Positions 1 to 9,572 of a stretch of DNA of 64,000 nucleotides are shown here, one piece after another. How positions within the stretch are numbered: the stretch's first letter is position 1; the number at the start of each line of letters is the position of its first letter. The stretch spans positions 272,001 through 336,000 of the forward strand of contig JALBVF010000002.1 of the NCBI GenBank assembly GCA_025050535.1, written 5' to 3'. The notes beneath the pieces were generated by a model, which made no database searches, was not told where the DNA came from, and worked only from the letters and a program-made list of their open reading frames with translations. Made by a program: the position numbers and the translations under genes. Source of the stretch: Candidatus Protistibacter heckmannii (GTDB lineage: Bacteria > Pseudomonadota > Gammaproteobacteria > Burkholderiales > Burkholderiaceae).

Positions 1-1
1 A

Positions 2-1054
2 CACTTCATCAAGAACGCGGGCGCGCTGGCGGGGCTGGCCTTCTGCGGCTGCTGCCTGACGGACGCACGGGCGAAGACGGGCGGCGACGGCAAGGCCAAG
101 AGCGCCTTCCCCATCATCAAGGGCAAGTGCGTCAAGACCATCGACATCCACTCGCACTGCTATTTCCACGAATCCCTGGCCCTGGCCGCGGGCGGCGAGA
201 AGGCGGTGCTGCCGCCGGTGAAGGGCCAGCAGGAGCATTTCATCAGCATCGAGGAACGCCTTGCGGCGATGGACAAGATGGGCATCGACATGGAGGTGCT
301 CAACATCAACCCGTTCTGGTACAAGGCAGAGCGCGACGCCGTGGCGGAGATCGTGCGCATCAACAACGAAAAGCTTGCTGAACTCTGCGCGCTGCAGCCC
401 AAGCGCTTCGCCGCCTTCGCCTCGCTCTCTCTGCAGTTCCCGGAGCTGGCGGTGCAGCAGCTCGAGACCGCGGTCAAGAAGCAGGGCCTGCGCGGCGCGG
501 CCATCGGCGGCAGCGTGGCGGGCGAGGACTTCTCCGATCCAAAATACCATCCGGTCTGGGCCAAGGCCGAGGAGCTGGTCGCTGTGCTCTTCATCCATCC
601 ACAGAGCACGCCCGATCTGGCCAAGCGCTTCAAGGGAAACGGCTGGCTGTCGAACACCATCGGCAATCCGCTGGACACCACGATCGCGCTCGAGCATCTG
701 ATCTACGAAGGCACGCTGGATAAATTTCCCAGCCTGAAGATCGTGGCCGCCCACGGCGGCGGCTATCTCGGCTCCTACGCGCCGCGCATGGACCGCAGCT
801 TCTTCATCTCGCCGCAGAACTGCGACAGCAGCATCGTCCTGAAAAAGAAGCCCAGCGAATATCTCAAGCAGATTTACTTCGACGCGCTGGTCTTCACGCC
901 CGAGGCGGTGCACCACCTCGCCGCCGAAGTCGGGGCCAGCCAGTTCGTGCTAGGCACCGACTTCCCGATCCCCTGGTAGCTCGATCCGGCGGCGCCGGTG
1001 CTCGCGGCCCCCTGTCTTACCGACGCGCAGCGCCTTCTTGGAATCAAGCTATGA
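2..1054 (+). pseudogene. amidohydrolase family 2 (TIM-barrel decarboxylase/hydrolase type), 5' cut by window
   Basis: Metal-dependent amidohydrolase of the aminocarboxymuconate-semialdehyde-decarboxylase type. The frame is open from base 2. The first residues (FIKNAGALAGLAF) look like the hydrophobic part of a Tat or lipoprotein signal, so the start codon lies before the window. The metal motif DIHSH is at about 145-160, AAHGGG near 750 and LGTDFPIPW near 955. A TAG at 977-979 interrupts the protein just after this last motif. The same frame continues to a TGA at 1052-1054 that overlaps the ATG of the next gene (ATGA), the expected native end. Only about 24 residues follow the stop, so a truncated enzyme might still fold, but loss of function is the simpler reading. 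The substrate cannot be told. Confidence 0.8.
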
Positions 1055-1678
1055 GTCAGTTGAAAATCTGGGGCCTCGCCAATTCGATCAACGTGCAGAA
1101 GATCCTCTGGTGCTGCGAGGAACTGAACATGCCCTATGAGCGCATCGACGCGGGCATGAATTTCGGCGTGAACAAGACGCCGGAATACAAGGCGATGAAT
1201 CCCAACGGTCTTGTTCCGACCATCGAGGACGACGGTTTCGTCCTCGGGGAATCGCACAGCATCCTGTGCTACCTGGCGCGCAAGCACAGCGGCGCGAAGC
1301 TGCTCCCGGCGGACCCTCAGGGCAGCGCGCGCATCGAACAGCGGATGGACTGGGCCTACACCTCCGCCTGGATTCCCACGCGCGTGATCTTCTGGACCCT
1401 GGTGCGAACGCCGCCAGAGCAGCGCAACATGGCCGAGGTGGAAACCAACCGTCAGATGCTTCTCGGCTATCTCGAGACCGCCGAGAAGCATCTGGAGAAG
1501 CACGCCTACTTCGCCGGCGATGCGTTCAGCCTGGCGGACATTCCGTGTGGGCGTGATCGCCTTCCGCTGGTTCAACCTGGACATCGAGCTGCCTGAGCTG
1601 CCGAACATCCGCCGCTGGTATGCCCAGGTCACCGCGCGGCCCGCCTTCCAGAAGTACTGCGCCGCGCCGCTGAATTGA
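1051..1678 (+). pseudogene. glutathione S-transferase, frameshifted
   Basis: Cytosolic GST of about 205 residues that would conjugate or use glutathione. The N-terminal thioredoxin fold is clear: KIWGLANSINVQKILW at the start, then NPNGLVPTIEDDG and the glutathione-contacting GESHSILCYLAR. The C-terminal helical domain carries FSLADIP. At about 1547-1550 an extra base after 'attccg' shifts the frame. The rest of the domain (VGVIAFRWF to FQKYCAAPLN) is read in the next frame up to a TGA at 1676-1678. The start is the ATG overlapping the stop of the upstream amidohydrolase, so the two were co-transcribed. It fits a wider loss of glutathione functions in this window. Confidence 0.85.
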
Positions 1679-1753
1679 CGCGCGGGCCGACAGCATCCGA
1701 AGAGACACACTGCAGCACCCTTACTACAACAAGACGCACGACAGGAAACCAGC

Positions 1754-2796
1754 ATGAAACGCATCGCCGAATCAGTGGCCGCGCTCGCCGCCGCCATGGG
1801 TTGTTCCCTCGCTTTTTCGCAGTCCGTTCCCGAAATCCCCTTCGATTCGGTGCCAAACCCGGTGAAGATGCCCAAGAACATGTATCTGGGCGAAGTCAGC
1901 GGCATCGCACTCAATTCCAAGGGCCATATCTTCGTGCTCAACCGCGGCAACACGAACAGCCCGGCCTATTCGGCCGCCGCCACACAGCTGCTGGAGTTCG
2001 ACGCCAAGGCCAACTTCATCCGCGAAATCGGCAAGAACCTCTACGCCTGGTCGTATGCGCACATGGTGCGCGTGGACAAGTCGGACAACATCTGGGTCAC
2101 CGACAAGGGCTCGGACATGGTCATCAAGTTCTCGCCGGAGGGCAAGGTGCTGATGGTCTTCGGCCGCAAGCAGGAGGCTTCCGACAAGGAGACCGGCCCG
2201 CTCGAGCATCCGAATCCGCCGCTGGCGGCGGACGACGGGCGCTTCCGCCAGGTCACCGACGTAGCCTGGGACGCCGCCGGCAACAGCTACATCAGCGACG
2301 GCTACATCAATTCGCGCGTCGCCAAGGCGGACAAGGACGGCAACTGGCTCAAGTCCTGGGGCGACCGCGGCAACAAGCCCGGCGAACTGCACACGCCGCA
2401 TCCAGGTCTTCGACGGCGAGGGCAAGGTGCTGAAGATCATCAAGATCAACGTGCCTTTCGACGAAAGCATCAAGCCGGCCATCGGCAAGAATACCGACCA
2501 TCTCGAAGATGGACGATCCGAGCGTGCCCAACCAGGTGCAGATGCCGGGCTTGCCCTGGGTTCTGTGCATCACGCCGGGACCGAACCAGGTGCTCTTCGC
2601 CTAAGACGCCTACCTGGGCCGCATCTACAAGATGACGCTCGACGGCCAGGTGCTCGGCACCCTGGGCCGCTCCGGCAAGCAGCTCAAGCAGTTCGGCTGG
2701 ATCCACGGCATGGCCCGCCCGAACGAGCACACGCTCTACGTGGGTGAACTGATGAACTGGCACGTGCAAAAGCTGGTGCTGCACGACAAGCACTGA
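1754..2796 (+). pseudogene. secreted NHL-repeat (six-bladed beta-propeller) protein
   Basis: Begins with a signal peptide (MKRIAESVAALAAAMG, cleavage after LAFSQ). NHL/SMP-30-like blades follow, for example GEVSGIALNSKGHIFVLNRG, VDKSDNIWVTDKGSD and VAWDAAGNSYISDGY, as in peptidylamidoglycolate-lyase-like propellers. The frame breaks at about 2400 and again near 2505. A TAA at 2602-2604 lies inside the last blade, and the original stop is at 2794-2796. The specific substrate is unknown. It follows the GST by 75 bases in the same direction and probably belonged to the same catabolic cluster. Confidence 0.8.
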
Positions 2797-2847
2797 GCGC
2801 GCGCTGGAAAAAATCCGGCCCCAGACCTCGGGGCCGGAAGAGTCTCC

Positions 2848-4092
2848 TCAGAACGCGTGGCGCAGACCCAGGCGGAGCATGGTCTGCTTGTTCGTCGAGG
2901 ACGGTGACAACCCGTCGATGTTCGCCACCGCGGCCTGATTGAGAGAATCGGTGCCGCTGGCCTGCTGCATGACGCCGATCGCATACACCTGCGTGCGTTT
3001 GGAGAGGTAGTACATGATGCCCAGAGACTGCTGCTTGTAGGTCGCGGTGTTGTTGTAGTTGGCCCGGTCGAGCTTCATGTAGATGTAGGCAGCGCCGAGC
3101 TTCCACTGCGGCGTGATGTCCCACAGCACATTCACTTCGGAGCTGCGGAAGGTGGCCGTGCCCGAATAGCTGTAGGGGTTTGGGCCGGAGTTCACCGTGT
3201 TGCCCAGGCCGGAGAAGGTGATGTTCGAATAGTTCAGGCCCAGCGAGACCGACTTGTATTGGTACGTTACGCCGACGGACGCGATCTCCAGACGGCTCGT
3301 GGATGCGAAGCCCGCGAACATCGGATAGAACTTCGCCGAGGTGTTCGAACCGGAGCTTCCGAGGTTGTTGCCCGTGACCGAAGTCGAAGCGCTGGCATTG
3401 GCGCCGAAATACGAGAAGTTCGGATTGTTGGCGTTGAGATAGGCCGCCGCGACCTTGAAGGCGCCGCCGGACCAGTCCGCGCCCGCGCCGATCACGCGGT
3501 TCTGCGGCATGCTGCCGGTCATGCCGCCCAGGCTGTAGAAGGCTTCGGCGCGGAAGTTGTTGATCGTCGGCGTCATGTACTTGACGGCATTGTTTTACCG
3601 GCGGGTTTTGGCCATGTTGTCGATGTCGCCGGGGCGCGCGCCGATGGCGCCGCCGAGCTGGCCCGCCGCGGTCATGGGCTGGACGAAGTCGCGCATCGGG
3701 TCGTACTGGCGGCCCAGGGTCAGGGTGCCCAACTCGCTCTGCAGGCCGGTGAAGACCTGGTGGCCGAACATCGTGCCGCCGTTGGTGACCGCGCCCGATC
3801 CGGGATTGAAGCCGCCCTCGAGCACCGAGATCGCCTTGAGGCCGCCGCCCAGGTCTTCGACGTCGCGGATGCCCCAGCGGCTGACGCTGATGCCGCCCAG
3901 GGAGCCGTCGAGCATATTGACCTGTCCGCCGCCGACCAGCGCGCCGCCGGAGTTTCGACCGGTCTGTACGTCGGAGGTGAAATTAAAGCTGGTGTCGAAC
4001 AGGCCGTAGACCGTGACGCTGCTTTCCTTGGCATATGCGCTGCCGGCTCCGATCTGGGAGACGCCGGCGGCGAGAATCAGGGTTTTCTTCAT
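2848..4092 (-). pseudogene. Gram-negative general porin (Burkholderia/Neisseria type), single in-frame stop
   Basis: Outer-membrane trimeric beta-barrel porin. It has a signal peptide (MKKTLILAAG, cleavage near SAYAKE), then SSVTVYGLFDTSF, the SRWGIRDVEDLGGGL strand-loop and the terminal sequence LGLRHAF ending in Phe, as outer-membrane barrels require. A TAA at about 3595-3597 falls exactly where relatives read R-x-N-N-S-V-K-Y. The remainder (NNAVKYMTPTINNF onward) continues in the same frame. A ribosome binding site AGGAAG lies 5 bases before the ATG, only 10 bases from the end of IS copy A, so the native promoter has been displaced. Confidence 0.9.
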
Positions 4093-4101
4093 CGCGCTTC
4101 C

Positions 4102-5219
4102 TATTGATCCGGCATTGAAACAATGAACTCAAGCAGCATACCGAACCGGCGCATGTTCGAAGTAGCTCTTGACGCGCTCGGGCTGTCGCTAAACGCTGAG
4201 CAGATGCTGGCGCGTGGCCTTCACCAGTTGCAGCTTCGAGCGAGCTGGAGCGAGTTTGGTGCCGATCTGCTTCAGGTCGGCATTGGCCATTTCGTTGGGG
4301 CTCAGTTCGGGGCTGTAGCTGGGCAAGTAGAAGACTTCGATCTCGTGCTTGTGCTCGGCCAGCCAGGCCTTCACAGGCTTGCTGTGGTGCACACGCAGGT
4401 TGTCCAGGATCAGGTAGATCTTTCGGCCGGCATCCTTGACCAGCCGGCGCAGGAAGTCGATCAGGATGTCGGCGCTCAACACTCCGTCGAAGGCCTGCCA
4501 GCGCATCTGGCTCTTGTTGGTGACGGTGGAGATCACCGACAAGCCGTGGCGCTTGTTGTTCACGCGAATCACGGGCGTCTGGCCCTGCGGGGCATAGCTG
4601 CGCCCGCGCACGTCGTCGCGGCGCACGCCGGTCTCGTCGCCCCAGTGAATTTCGGCCCCCTCAGCCTTGGCGCAGGCGGCGATCACCGGGTAGTCCTCGT
4701 CGAGCCACTTTTTCACCGCCGCCGGCGACTGCTCGTAGGCCTTCTTCATGGGCTTTTGCGGCGTGAAGCCCCAACGCTCCAGATACAGGCCCATCGTGCG
4801 AACGGCCAGCTTGATGCCTTATCGGTTAAGGATCAACTCGGCCACTGCCTGGCGGCTCCACAGCGCATAGATCATCTTCAACTGGTCGGGCGTGCGGTCG
4901 CGGATCAGCCGCTGAACCTCGCGCTCCTGCTCCGCCGTCAGCGTTCTGCCCGTACCCTGCGGGCGCCCGGGGCGCTCAACGTCGAGGGCCTTCCACCCGC
5001 CCGCGCGATACGCCTTCACCGCCGCAATGAGCGTCGTGCGCGACATCTCGCATTGCGCCGCTGCGTCCTTCAGGCTCATGCCATCCAGCCGCATTTTCAC
5101 CACACGTCGGTGCCGTTCGTTCAGGGCGGCTACCGGCAGCGTTCTCGAGTCGATTTTATCCCTGCAACAGCAGACTCTATATCACTCAATAAGTTCAATG
5201 TTTAAGTGCTGGATCAATA
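4102..5219 (-). mobile_element. IS630-family insertion sequence, copy A (complete, 1118 bp with flanking TA)
   Basis: Both ends carry an imperfect inverted repeat of about 27 bp. One starts TATTGATCCGGCATTGAAAC, the other (complement) TATTGATCCAGCACTTAAAC. TA at each boundary matches the TA target duplication of IS630/Tc1-mariner elements. It has the same length as copies B and D. It separates the porin from the CaiB-type gene and supplies the latter's stop codon. Confidence 0.92.
4189..5103 (-). pseudogene. IS630 transposase of copy A, split by an internal TAA
   Basis: The upstream half (about 4819-5103) is a helix-turn-helix domain (SLKDAAAQCEMSRTTL, then RPGRPQGTGRTLT). The downstream half (4189-4794, 201 aa) is the DDE nuclease, with IHWGDETGVR, LILDNLRVHHS and SPELSPNEM giving the acidic triad. 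The halves are in one frame, separated only by a TAA after LILNR. The second half could start at its own ATG 24 bases further on (MGLYLERWG). The same stop is present in every full copy, so it predates their spread. Confidence 0.85.
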
Positions 5220-6328
5220 TTTTCGTGCGCCTGCCTGGGCGGCCGGCTTGTTCTTCAGCACGCCCAGCACCGGCGGCGGCTTCACCTCCAGCGAACGCTC
5301 GCCGTCGAAGGAGACGGGGCTGCGCACGGTGCGGAATTCACCCATCCGCGGATGGACGGCGGACACTTCGAGCTGCAGATGCCGGGCCTGCGGATCCTGC
5401 AGCGCTTCGCTGGAATCGTACATGGGCGCATGCGGCACGTCGCGCTCCTGCAGGCGCACGCACCAGTCGGCGCGGTCGCGCTGCTTGAACAGGCCGCCGA
5501 GAAGGTTGATCAGCGTTTCCTGGTTGGCGATGCGCGCCTCGCGGTCCTTGAAGCGCGGATCCTCGAACAGCGCCGGCCGCTCGATGGTTTGCGCCAGGCC
5601 CTGCCAGAACCTCTCCGGCGAGGACATGTGCAGCGCGATCCATTTTCTGTCCTTGCACTCCAGCACATAGGACCGCGACACGCTGGGCTGGCTGTACGGG
5701 CCCATCACCTCGTCGGCCGAAAAATAGTGGGTGAAGGAATCGAGATTGAAATGGATCATCGCCTCGAGCATCGACACGGTGACCGTGCGGCCCTTGCCGG
5801 TCGTGTTGCGCTCGTGCAGCGCGCCGAGGATGCGGTAGGCCGCGTAGAAGCCGGTGAGCGCGTCGGCGATGGCCGGGGCCGGTCACGCGCGGATTCGCGG
5901 GGTTCACCAGCAGATGCAGGAAGCCGCTCGCAGCCTGGGCCACGGTGTCGTAGCTGGGGCGCTGCGCCGCCGAGCCGTCCTGGCCAAAGCCGCTGATCGC
6001 GCAATAGATCAGGCGCGGATTGAGCGCACGCAGCCGCGCCGGGTCGGAAGTTCTGGATATAGACGTCGGCGCCGCGCACCAGCTTGTCGAAGGCCTCGTG
6101 GCTCTCGGGCGATTTGGTGTCGAGCTCGACGCTGCGCTTGTTGCGGTTGTAGGTCTGGTAGTGCGGGCTGTAGAGGCCGCCCTTGAACGCGCAGAAGAGA
6201 TCGCCCGTGCCGGGCTGCTCGATCTTGATCACGTCCGCGCCCAGGTCGGCCAGCAACATGCCCGCCGCCGGGCTGATGATGAAGGTGCCCTGCTCGAGCA
6301 CGCGGATTCCCTTGAGGACTTGCACCAC
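5214..6328 (-). pseudogene. CaiB/BaiF family III CoA-transferase, frameshifted and trimmed by IS
   Basis: Class III CoA-transferase, which moves CoA between carboxylic acids. The N-terminus (GIRVLEQGTFIISPAAGM, LADLGADVIKIEQP) and the NRNKRSVELD motif are typical. The frame is lost near 6040 and again near 5880, and the C-terminal half (TVSMLEAMIHFNLDSF onward) is intact in its own frame. The last codons run into IS copy A: the TGA stop is made from the IS terminal repeat, so the native C-terminus is missing a few residues. It starts with GTG 3 bases after the stop of the citryl-CoA-lyase-like gene, so the two formed an operon. Confidence 0.85.
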
Positions 6329-6331
6329 GGC

Positions 6332-7162
6332 TCAGCTCCCGCCGTGCAGCTTGGAGGCCGGGCCTTCGTAGGCGATGGCTTCGGCCGTGTGGTGCGACAT
6401 GATGAAGCCGATCTGGCTCTCGGCCTCCTCGCGCAGATGGCCGATCAGGCCGGCAGTGCGCGCCAGGATGGGCAGGCCCTTGAGGGCGTTGACCGGGAAG
6501 CCCACGTCGAGCATCACGGCGGGGATCGCGCCCGAGACGTTGATCGGTAGCGGCCGGCCGTAGATGGCGGGGATGCGCTGCTCGACCACGCGCAGCATGC
6601 GGATCGCGTCGCTGGAAGCCTTGCGCTCGTCCGCCAGGCTCAGCAGGCGGTGGGCGCGCGGGTCGCCGCTGGAATGCTTGGGATGGCCGTAGCCTGGCAG
6701 CGCCTGCTTCGCAGCGCGCATCTCGGCGAGCTTCGCGTCGGCGGTCTTCTCGAAGCTGCGGCCGGTCTTCCTGGCGTCTTCCACCAGCGCGTCGAGAAAG
6801 CGGCCCGCCGATTCCGAGCTGCCCAGCACCACCGAGCCGCAGCCCAGGATGCCGGCGGCCACCGCGCCCTGCAGCGCGTCGGGCGCGGCGTCGTAGGTCA
6901 TGCGCGCGGCCTGTATACTGGGGACGAGGCCGTGCTCGGCGATCGCCACCAGCACCGCGTCGGTGAAGAAGCTCTGGTTGGCGTCGGGCATTGCGCCCGT
7001 GACCAGGAAATAGAAATAGTCGGTGAAGCTGCTGACGCCGATCAGCTCGCTGCAAAGATCCTTGCCGCGCACCGTGATCGAATGCTCATCCGCCGTGGCG
7101 ATCGCGCTGAAGCGCGCGTCCTGTTTACCGATACGAATCGGCTGTCTCCGCCCATGTTTCAA
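6332..7162 (-). CDS. citryl-CoA lyase-like protein (citrate synthase superfamily)
   Basis: A 276-residue protein of the short citrate-synthase superfamily branch annotated as citryl-CoA lyase. Visible features are the ITVRGKDLCSELIG start, the histidine-bearing PGYGHPKHSSGDPRA loop and the SHHTAEAIAYEGP C-terminal segment. Full-length for this branch, with no interruption. It would cleave a citryl- or related acyl-CoA to oxaloacetate or pyruvate and an acyl-CoA. Coupling to the adjacent CoA-transferase suggests breakdown of a dicarboxylate via its CoA ester (inference). With that partner broken, the pathway probably no longer works. It overlaps the 3' end of the upstream LysR gene by 38 bases. 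Confidence 0.8.
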   Translation of the reverse strand: MKHGRRQPIRIGKQDARFSAIATADEHSITVRGKDLCSELIGVSSFTDYFYFLVTGAMPDANQSFFTDAVLVAIAEHGLVPSIQAARMTYDAAPDALQGAVAAGILGCGSVVLGSSESAGRFLDALVEDARKTGRSFEKTADAKLAEMRAAKQALPGYGHPKHSSGDPRAHRLLSLADERKASSDAIRMLRVVEQRIPAIYGRPLPINVSGAIPAVMLDVGFPVNALKGLPILARTAGLIGHLREEAESQIGFIMSHHTAEAIAYEGPASKLHGGS

Positions 7163-8093
7163 CAGAGCGCAGGATAAGCAAACTCAGGCGTGCGTGGAAA
7201 TGATGAATTTCTCTCTGGATGATCGATGTTGTCGATAGTTTCGACCAGGCGATTTCCTTACGCACGATCGCCACGAAGCTCTCAAGGATGGGCGTGCGCG
7301 CCGCGCCGCGTTTCCACAGAAGGCCCGGCGTGCGCACGGGGGTTGGGTCTTCGATGGGCACGAAGCGCAGGCCCTGGCAGTCGGCCACCGCGTTCTTCGA
7401 GAGGATGGTGGCGATGCCAGTGCGCCGCACCAGCCCCGTGATCGGCGCTACCGAATTCATCTGCGCCACCAGCGGCTCGGCGCCCGCGCCGGCTAAGCAT
7501 TCGTCGAGCAGCCAGCGGGTGAGGAAATTGGGCGTGAGCACCACCACGGGCTGCCCGCTCAGCTCCACCATGCGGATGCGCTGGCGCCTGGCGAGCGGGT
7601 GCGTGTCCGCCACCACCAGCAGCAGCATTTCCTCGTGATACAGCGGCTCGAACCAGAGGTTCTTCAGGTCCGCTGGACGGTAGGCCAGGACGATGTCGAG
7701 CTGGCCCGCGGCCAACCCCTGGTCGATGCCCTCGCTCGAGAGCTCCTCCACCGTCACGTGAACGGTGGGATGCTTGACGAGGAAGGCGGTCAGGCAGTCG
7801 GGGATGAACTTGATGCCGAAGCTGTGCGTGGTGCAGATGCGGATTTCGCCGGCCAGCTCGCCGCCGCCCTGGCTGATCGCATGGACGCTTGCGTCCACCT
7901 GGGCCAGCGCGTTGCGCGCATAGGCGAGGAAGCGCTCGCCGCTGCGGTGGAAGAGCTGCTGATTGAGCTCCTCTTCCAGCTGCTTGATCTGATGCGAGAG
8001 CGTCGACTGGGTGACGTGCGCCTTGGCGGCCACATGCGTGAAATTCAGGCATTCGGCCAGGGCCGAGAAATAGTGCAGGTGGCGCAGCTCCAT
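7125..8093 (-). CDS. LysR-family transcriptional regulator (CynR-like), short internal deletion
   Basis: N-terminal winged helix (MELRHLHYFSALAECLNF, VTQSTLSHQIKQLEEEL) followed by a periplasmic-binding-like effector domain (EIRICTTHSFGIKFIPDC, LAAGQLDIVLAYRP, TGIATILSKNAV). The usual segment between the LFxR wing and GERFLAYA is shortened: it reads LFHRSGERFLAYARNAL, about nine residues missing in frame. This affects the end of the DNA-binding domain, so activity is uncertain although the ORF is open. It probably controls the citryl-CoA-lyase/CoA-transferase genes downstream. The C-terminal tail after VRKEIAW is longer than usual and overlaps the next gene. Confidence 0.78.
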   Translation of the reverse strand: MELRHLHYFSALAECLNFTHVAAKAHVTQSTLSHQIKQLEEELNQQLFHRSGERFLAYARNALAQVDASVHAISQGGGELAGEIRICTTHSFGIKFIPDCLTAFLVKHPTVHVTVEELSSEGIDQGLAAGQLDIVLAYRPADLKNLWFEPLYHEEMLLLVVADTHPLARRQRIRMVELSGQPVVVLTPNFLTRWLLDECLAGAGAEPLVAQMNSVAPITGLVRRTGIATILSKNAVADCQGLRFVPIEDPTPVRTPGLLWKRGAARTPILESFVAIVRKEIAWSKLSTTSIIQREIHHFHARLSLLILRSVETWAETADSYR

Positions 8094-8111
8094 CTGGCTC
8101 CCCCTTGAAGC

Positions 8112-8702
8112 TCAGCCGCGCAGCTTGGACGTCGCGGCGACCAGCGCCTTGGTGACGCCCTCCACCATCGCCTGGTCCTTGGGCCGGGCAAAGCCGCCCT
8201 CGGGCGTGAAGGCCTCCATCGCGCTGCCCACCGCCACCTGCTGCGGGATCACGATCATGCCCAGATAGCCGAGCAGGTCGCGCAGATGGAAGAGCGCGCG
8301 CATGCCGCCCAGCGGGCCGAGCGAGGAGCTGATCATGGCGGCGGGCTTGTCGGCATAGATGGCGGTGCCGGGCGTCTTGTCGCCGCTCCGGGGATCCTGG
8401 CGCGAGCACCAGTCGATGGTGTTGACCAGCAGCGGCGTCATCGAGCCGTTGTACTCGGGGCTGGCGACGAGGATGGCGTCGTGCTCGGCGATCAGCTTGC
8501 GCAGCTGCTTGACCGTCTCGGGCAGGCCGTTGGCGGCCTCGTCGTCGCCGTTGTAGACCGGCATTGGATAGTCGGCCAGCTCCACGTGGGTCACCTCGGC
8601 GCCGGCCGCCGCGAGAATCGGCGCGGCGGCGTTCGCCGTGCGGCGCGCGAAGGAGTCCTTGCGGCTGCTGCCGGCGAACAGGAGGATGCGGGGCTTGGCC
8701 AT
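8112..8702 (-). CDS. NADPH-dependent FMN reductase family protein
   Basis: A 196-residue flavodoxin-fold reductase. The phosphate-binding loop is FAGSSRKDSFARR near the N-terminus, the flavin contact is SPEYNGSMTPLLVNTIDW and the family loop is SSSLGPLGGMRAL. It resembles ChrR/azoreductase-type quinone or chromate reductases and would reduce FMN-bound substrates in the cytoplasm. The ATG has a good ribosome binding site (AGGAAA). It is uninterrupted and lies between the LysR and GntR regulators on the same strand. Confidence 0.88.
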   Translation of the reverse strand: MAKPRILLFAGSSRKDSFARRTANAAAPILAAAGAEVTHVELADYPMPVYNGDDEAANGLPETVKQLRKLIAEHDAILVASPEYNGSMTPLLVNTIDWCSRQDPRSGDKTPGTAIYADKPAAMISSSLGPLGGMRALFHLRDLLGYLGMIVIPQQVAVGSAMEAFTPEGGFARPKDQAMVEGVTKALVAATSKLRG

Positions 8703-8746
8703 GGAGTTTCCTTTTCTGAAGTTGGGAAGGCTTGGTGCTGGGAGGG

Positions 8747-9484
8747 CTAACTTCCGTCCTTGATCGTCACGTGCGTCTCGAAGCGGTCCGACGGCCCCTG
8801 CATCTGCTGGAATTCGATCGGCGCGCCCTGCGCATCGTAGCCGATCCGCTGCACGTCGACGAGGGCGGAGGCCACCGCCACGTGCAGCAGCTTGGCGATG
8901 GCCGGCGTGGCCAAGCGCGCGCGCGTCACCATGTCGATCCTGGAATAGCTGCGGCCTTCGCGCTCCAGCAGCTGCGAGAGCGGATGCCTGCTGAAATCGG
9001 CGCGCTTGAAATGCCGGCCGATCTCCTCGGGCAGATAGACGGTGGAATGCACCATGGGCAGGCTGCCCATCATGCGCAGCCGCACCACGCGCAGCACCCG
9101 CGCGCCCTCCTCGATCTGAAGGCTGGCGCTCACGTCGTAGGGTGCAGACACGAAGCCGAACTCCTTGACCACCGGCCGGGTGAGCGCGCGGCGCTGCGCC
9201 ACCTTCTCCAGGTAGGCGGCGATGGGCGTGGGCATGTTCAGGACTTCCGCCTTGCCCGACACGAAGGTGCCGCGTCCGGCCTGGCGTTCGATGTAGCCCT
9301 GCGTCTCCAGCGACTTCAAGGCTCGCCGCACCGTGACGCGGGACACGGCATGCGCCTCGCACAGCGCCTCCTCGGTGGGAAGTTGATCGCCCGGCCGATA
9401 GCGGCCGGCGGCGATGCAGTCCTTGATCAGCGTGGAGATTTGGTGATGCAGCGAAGTGCCCTGCAGGCGGTCGACCTTGCTCAT
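8747..9484 (-). CDS. GntR-family (HutC/UTRA subfamily) transcriptional regulator
   Basis: A 245-residue regulator. The winged helix is residues 1-75 (LIKDCIAAGRYRPGDQLPTE, SRVTVRRALKSLETQGYI, GRGTFVSG). A UTRA effector domain follows (LRVVRLRMMGSLPMVHSTV, IDVQRIGYD-type core). It is divergent from the tctC-leuC-leuD-like operon, and an inverted repeat suited to a GntR dimer lies between them at 9528-9545. It probably represses that operon until a carboxylate ligand binds UTRA (inference). The ORF is intact. Confidence 0.87.
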   Translation of the reverse strand: MSKVDRLQGTSLHHQISTLIKDCIAAGRYRPGDQLPTEEALCEAHAVSRVTVRRALKSLETQGYIERQAGRGTFVSGKAEVLNMPTPIAAYLEKVAQRRALTRPVVKEFGFVSAPYDVSASLQIEEGARVLRVVRLRMMGSLPMVHSTVYLPEEIGRHFKRADFSRHPLSQLLEREGRSYSRIDMVTRARLATPAIAKLLHVAVASALVDVQRIGYDAQGAPIEFQQMQGPSDRFETHVTIKDGS

Positions 9485-9527
9485 GCCGGCGATTCTAGCA
9501 GCGGGGCTCCAGGCGTGTTTCCAAAAA

Positions 9528-9545
9528 TGTATTACAATGAATACA
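9528..9545. promoter_or_regulatory. inverted repeat, probable GntR operator
   Basis: Perfect 6-bp arms TGTATT and AATACA separated by six bases, extendable outward with one mismatch. It lies 44 bases upstream of the GntR start and 28 bases upstream of the tctC ATG, in the only AT-rich stretch of this intergenic region. This is the position expected of an operator controlling both genes. Confidence 0.6.
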
Positions 9546-9572
9546 ATTTGAAATTTGAATCCGAAGACGCCG

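Noticed and set aside
4123-5205. A 360-codon open frame antisense to the transposase, present in all four full IS copies
   Set aside because: It mirrors the GC-rich codons of the real transposase, has no recognisable domain and low-complexity composition. Its conservation follows from the near identity of the copies.
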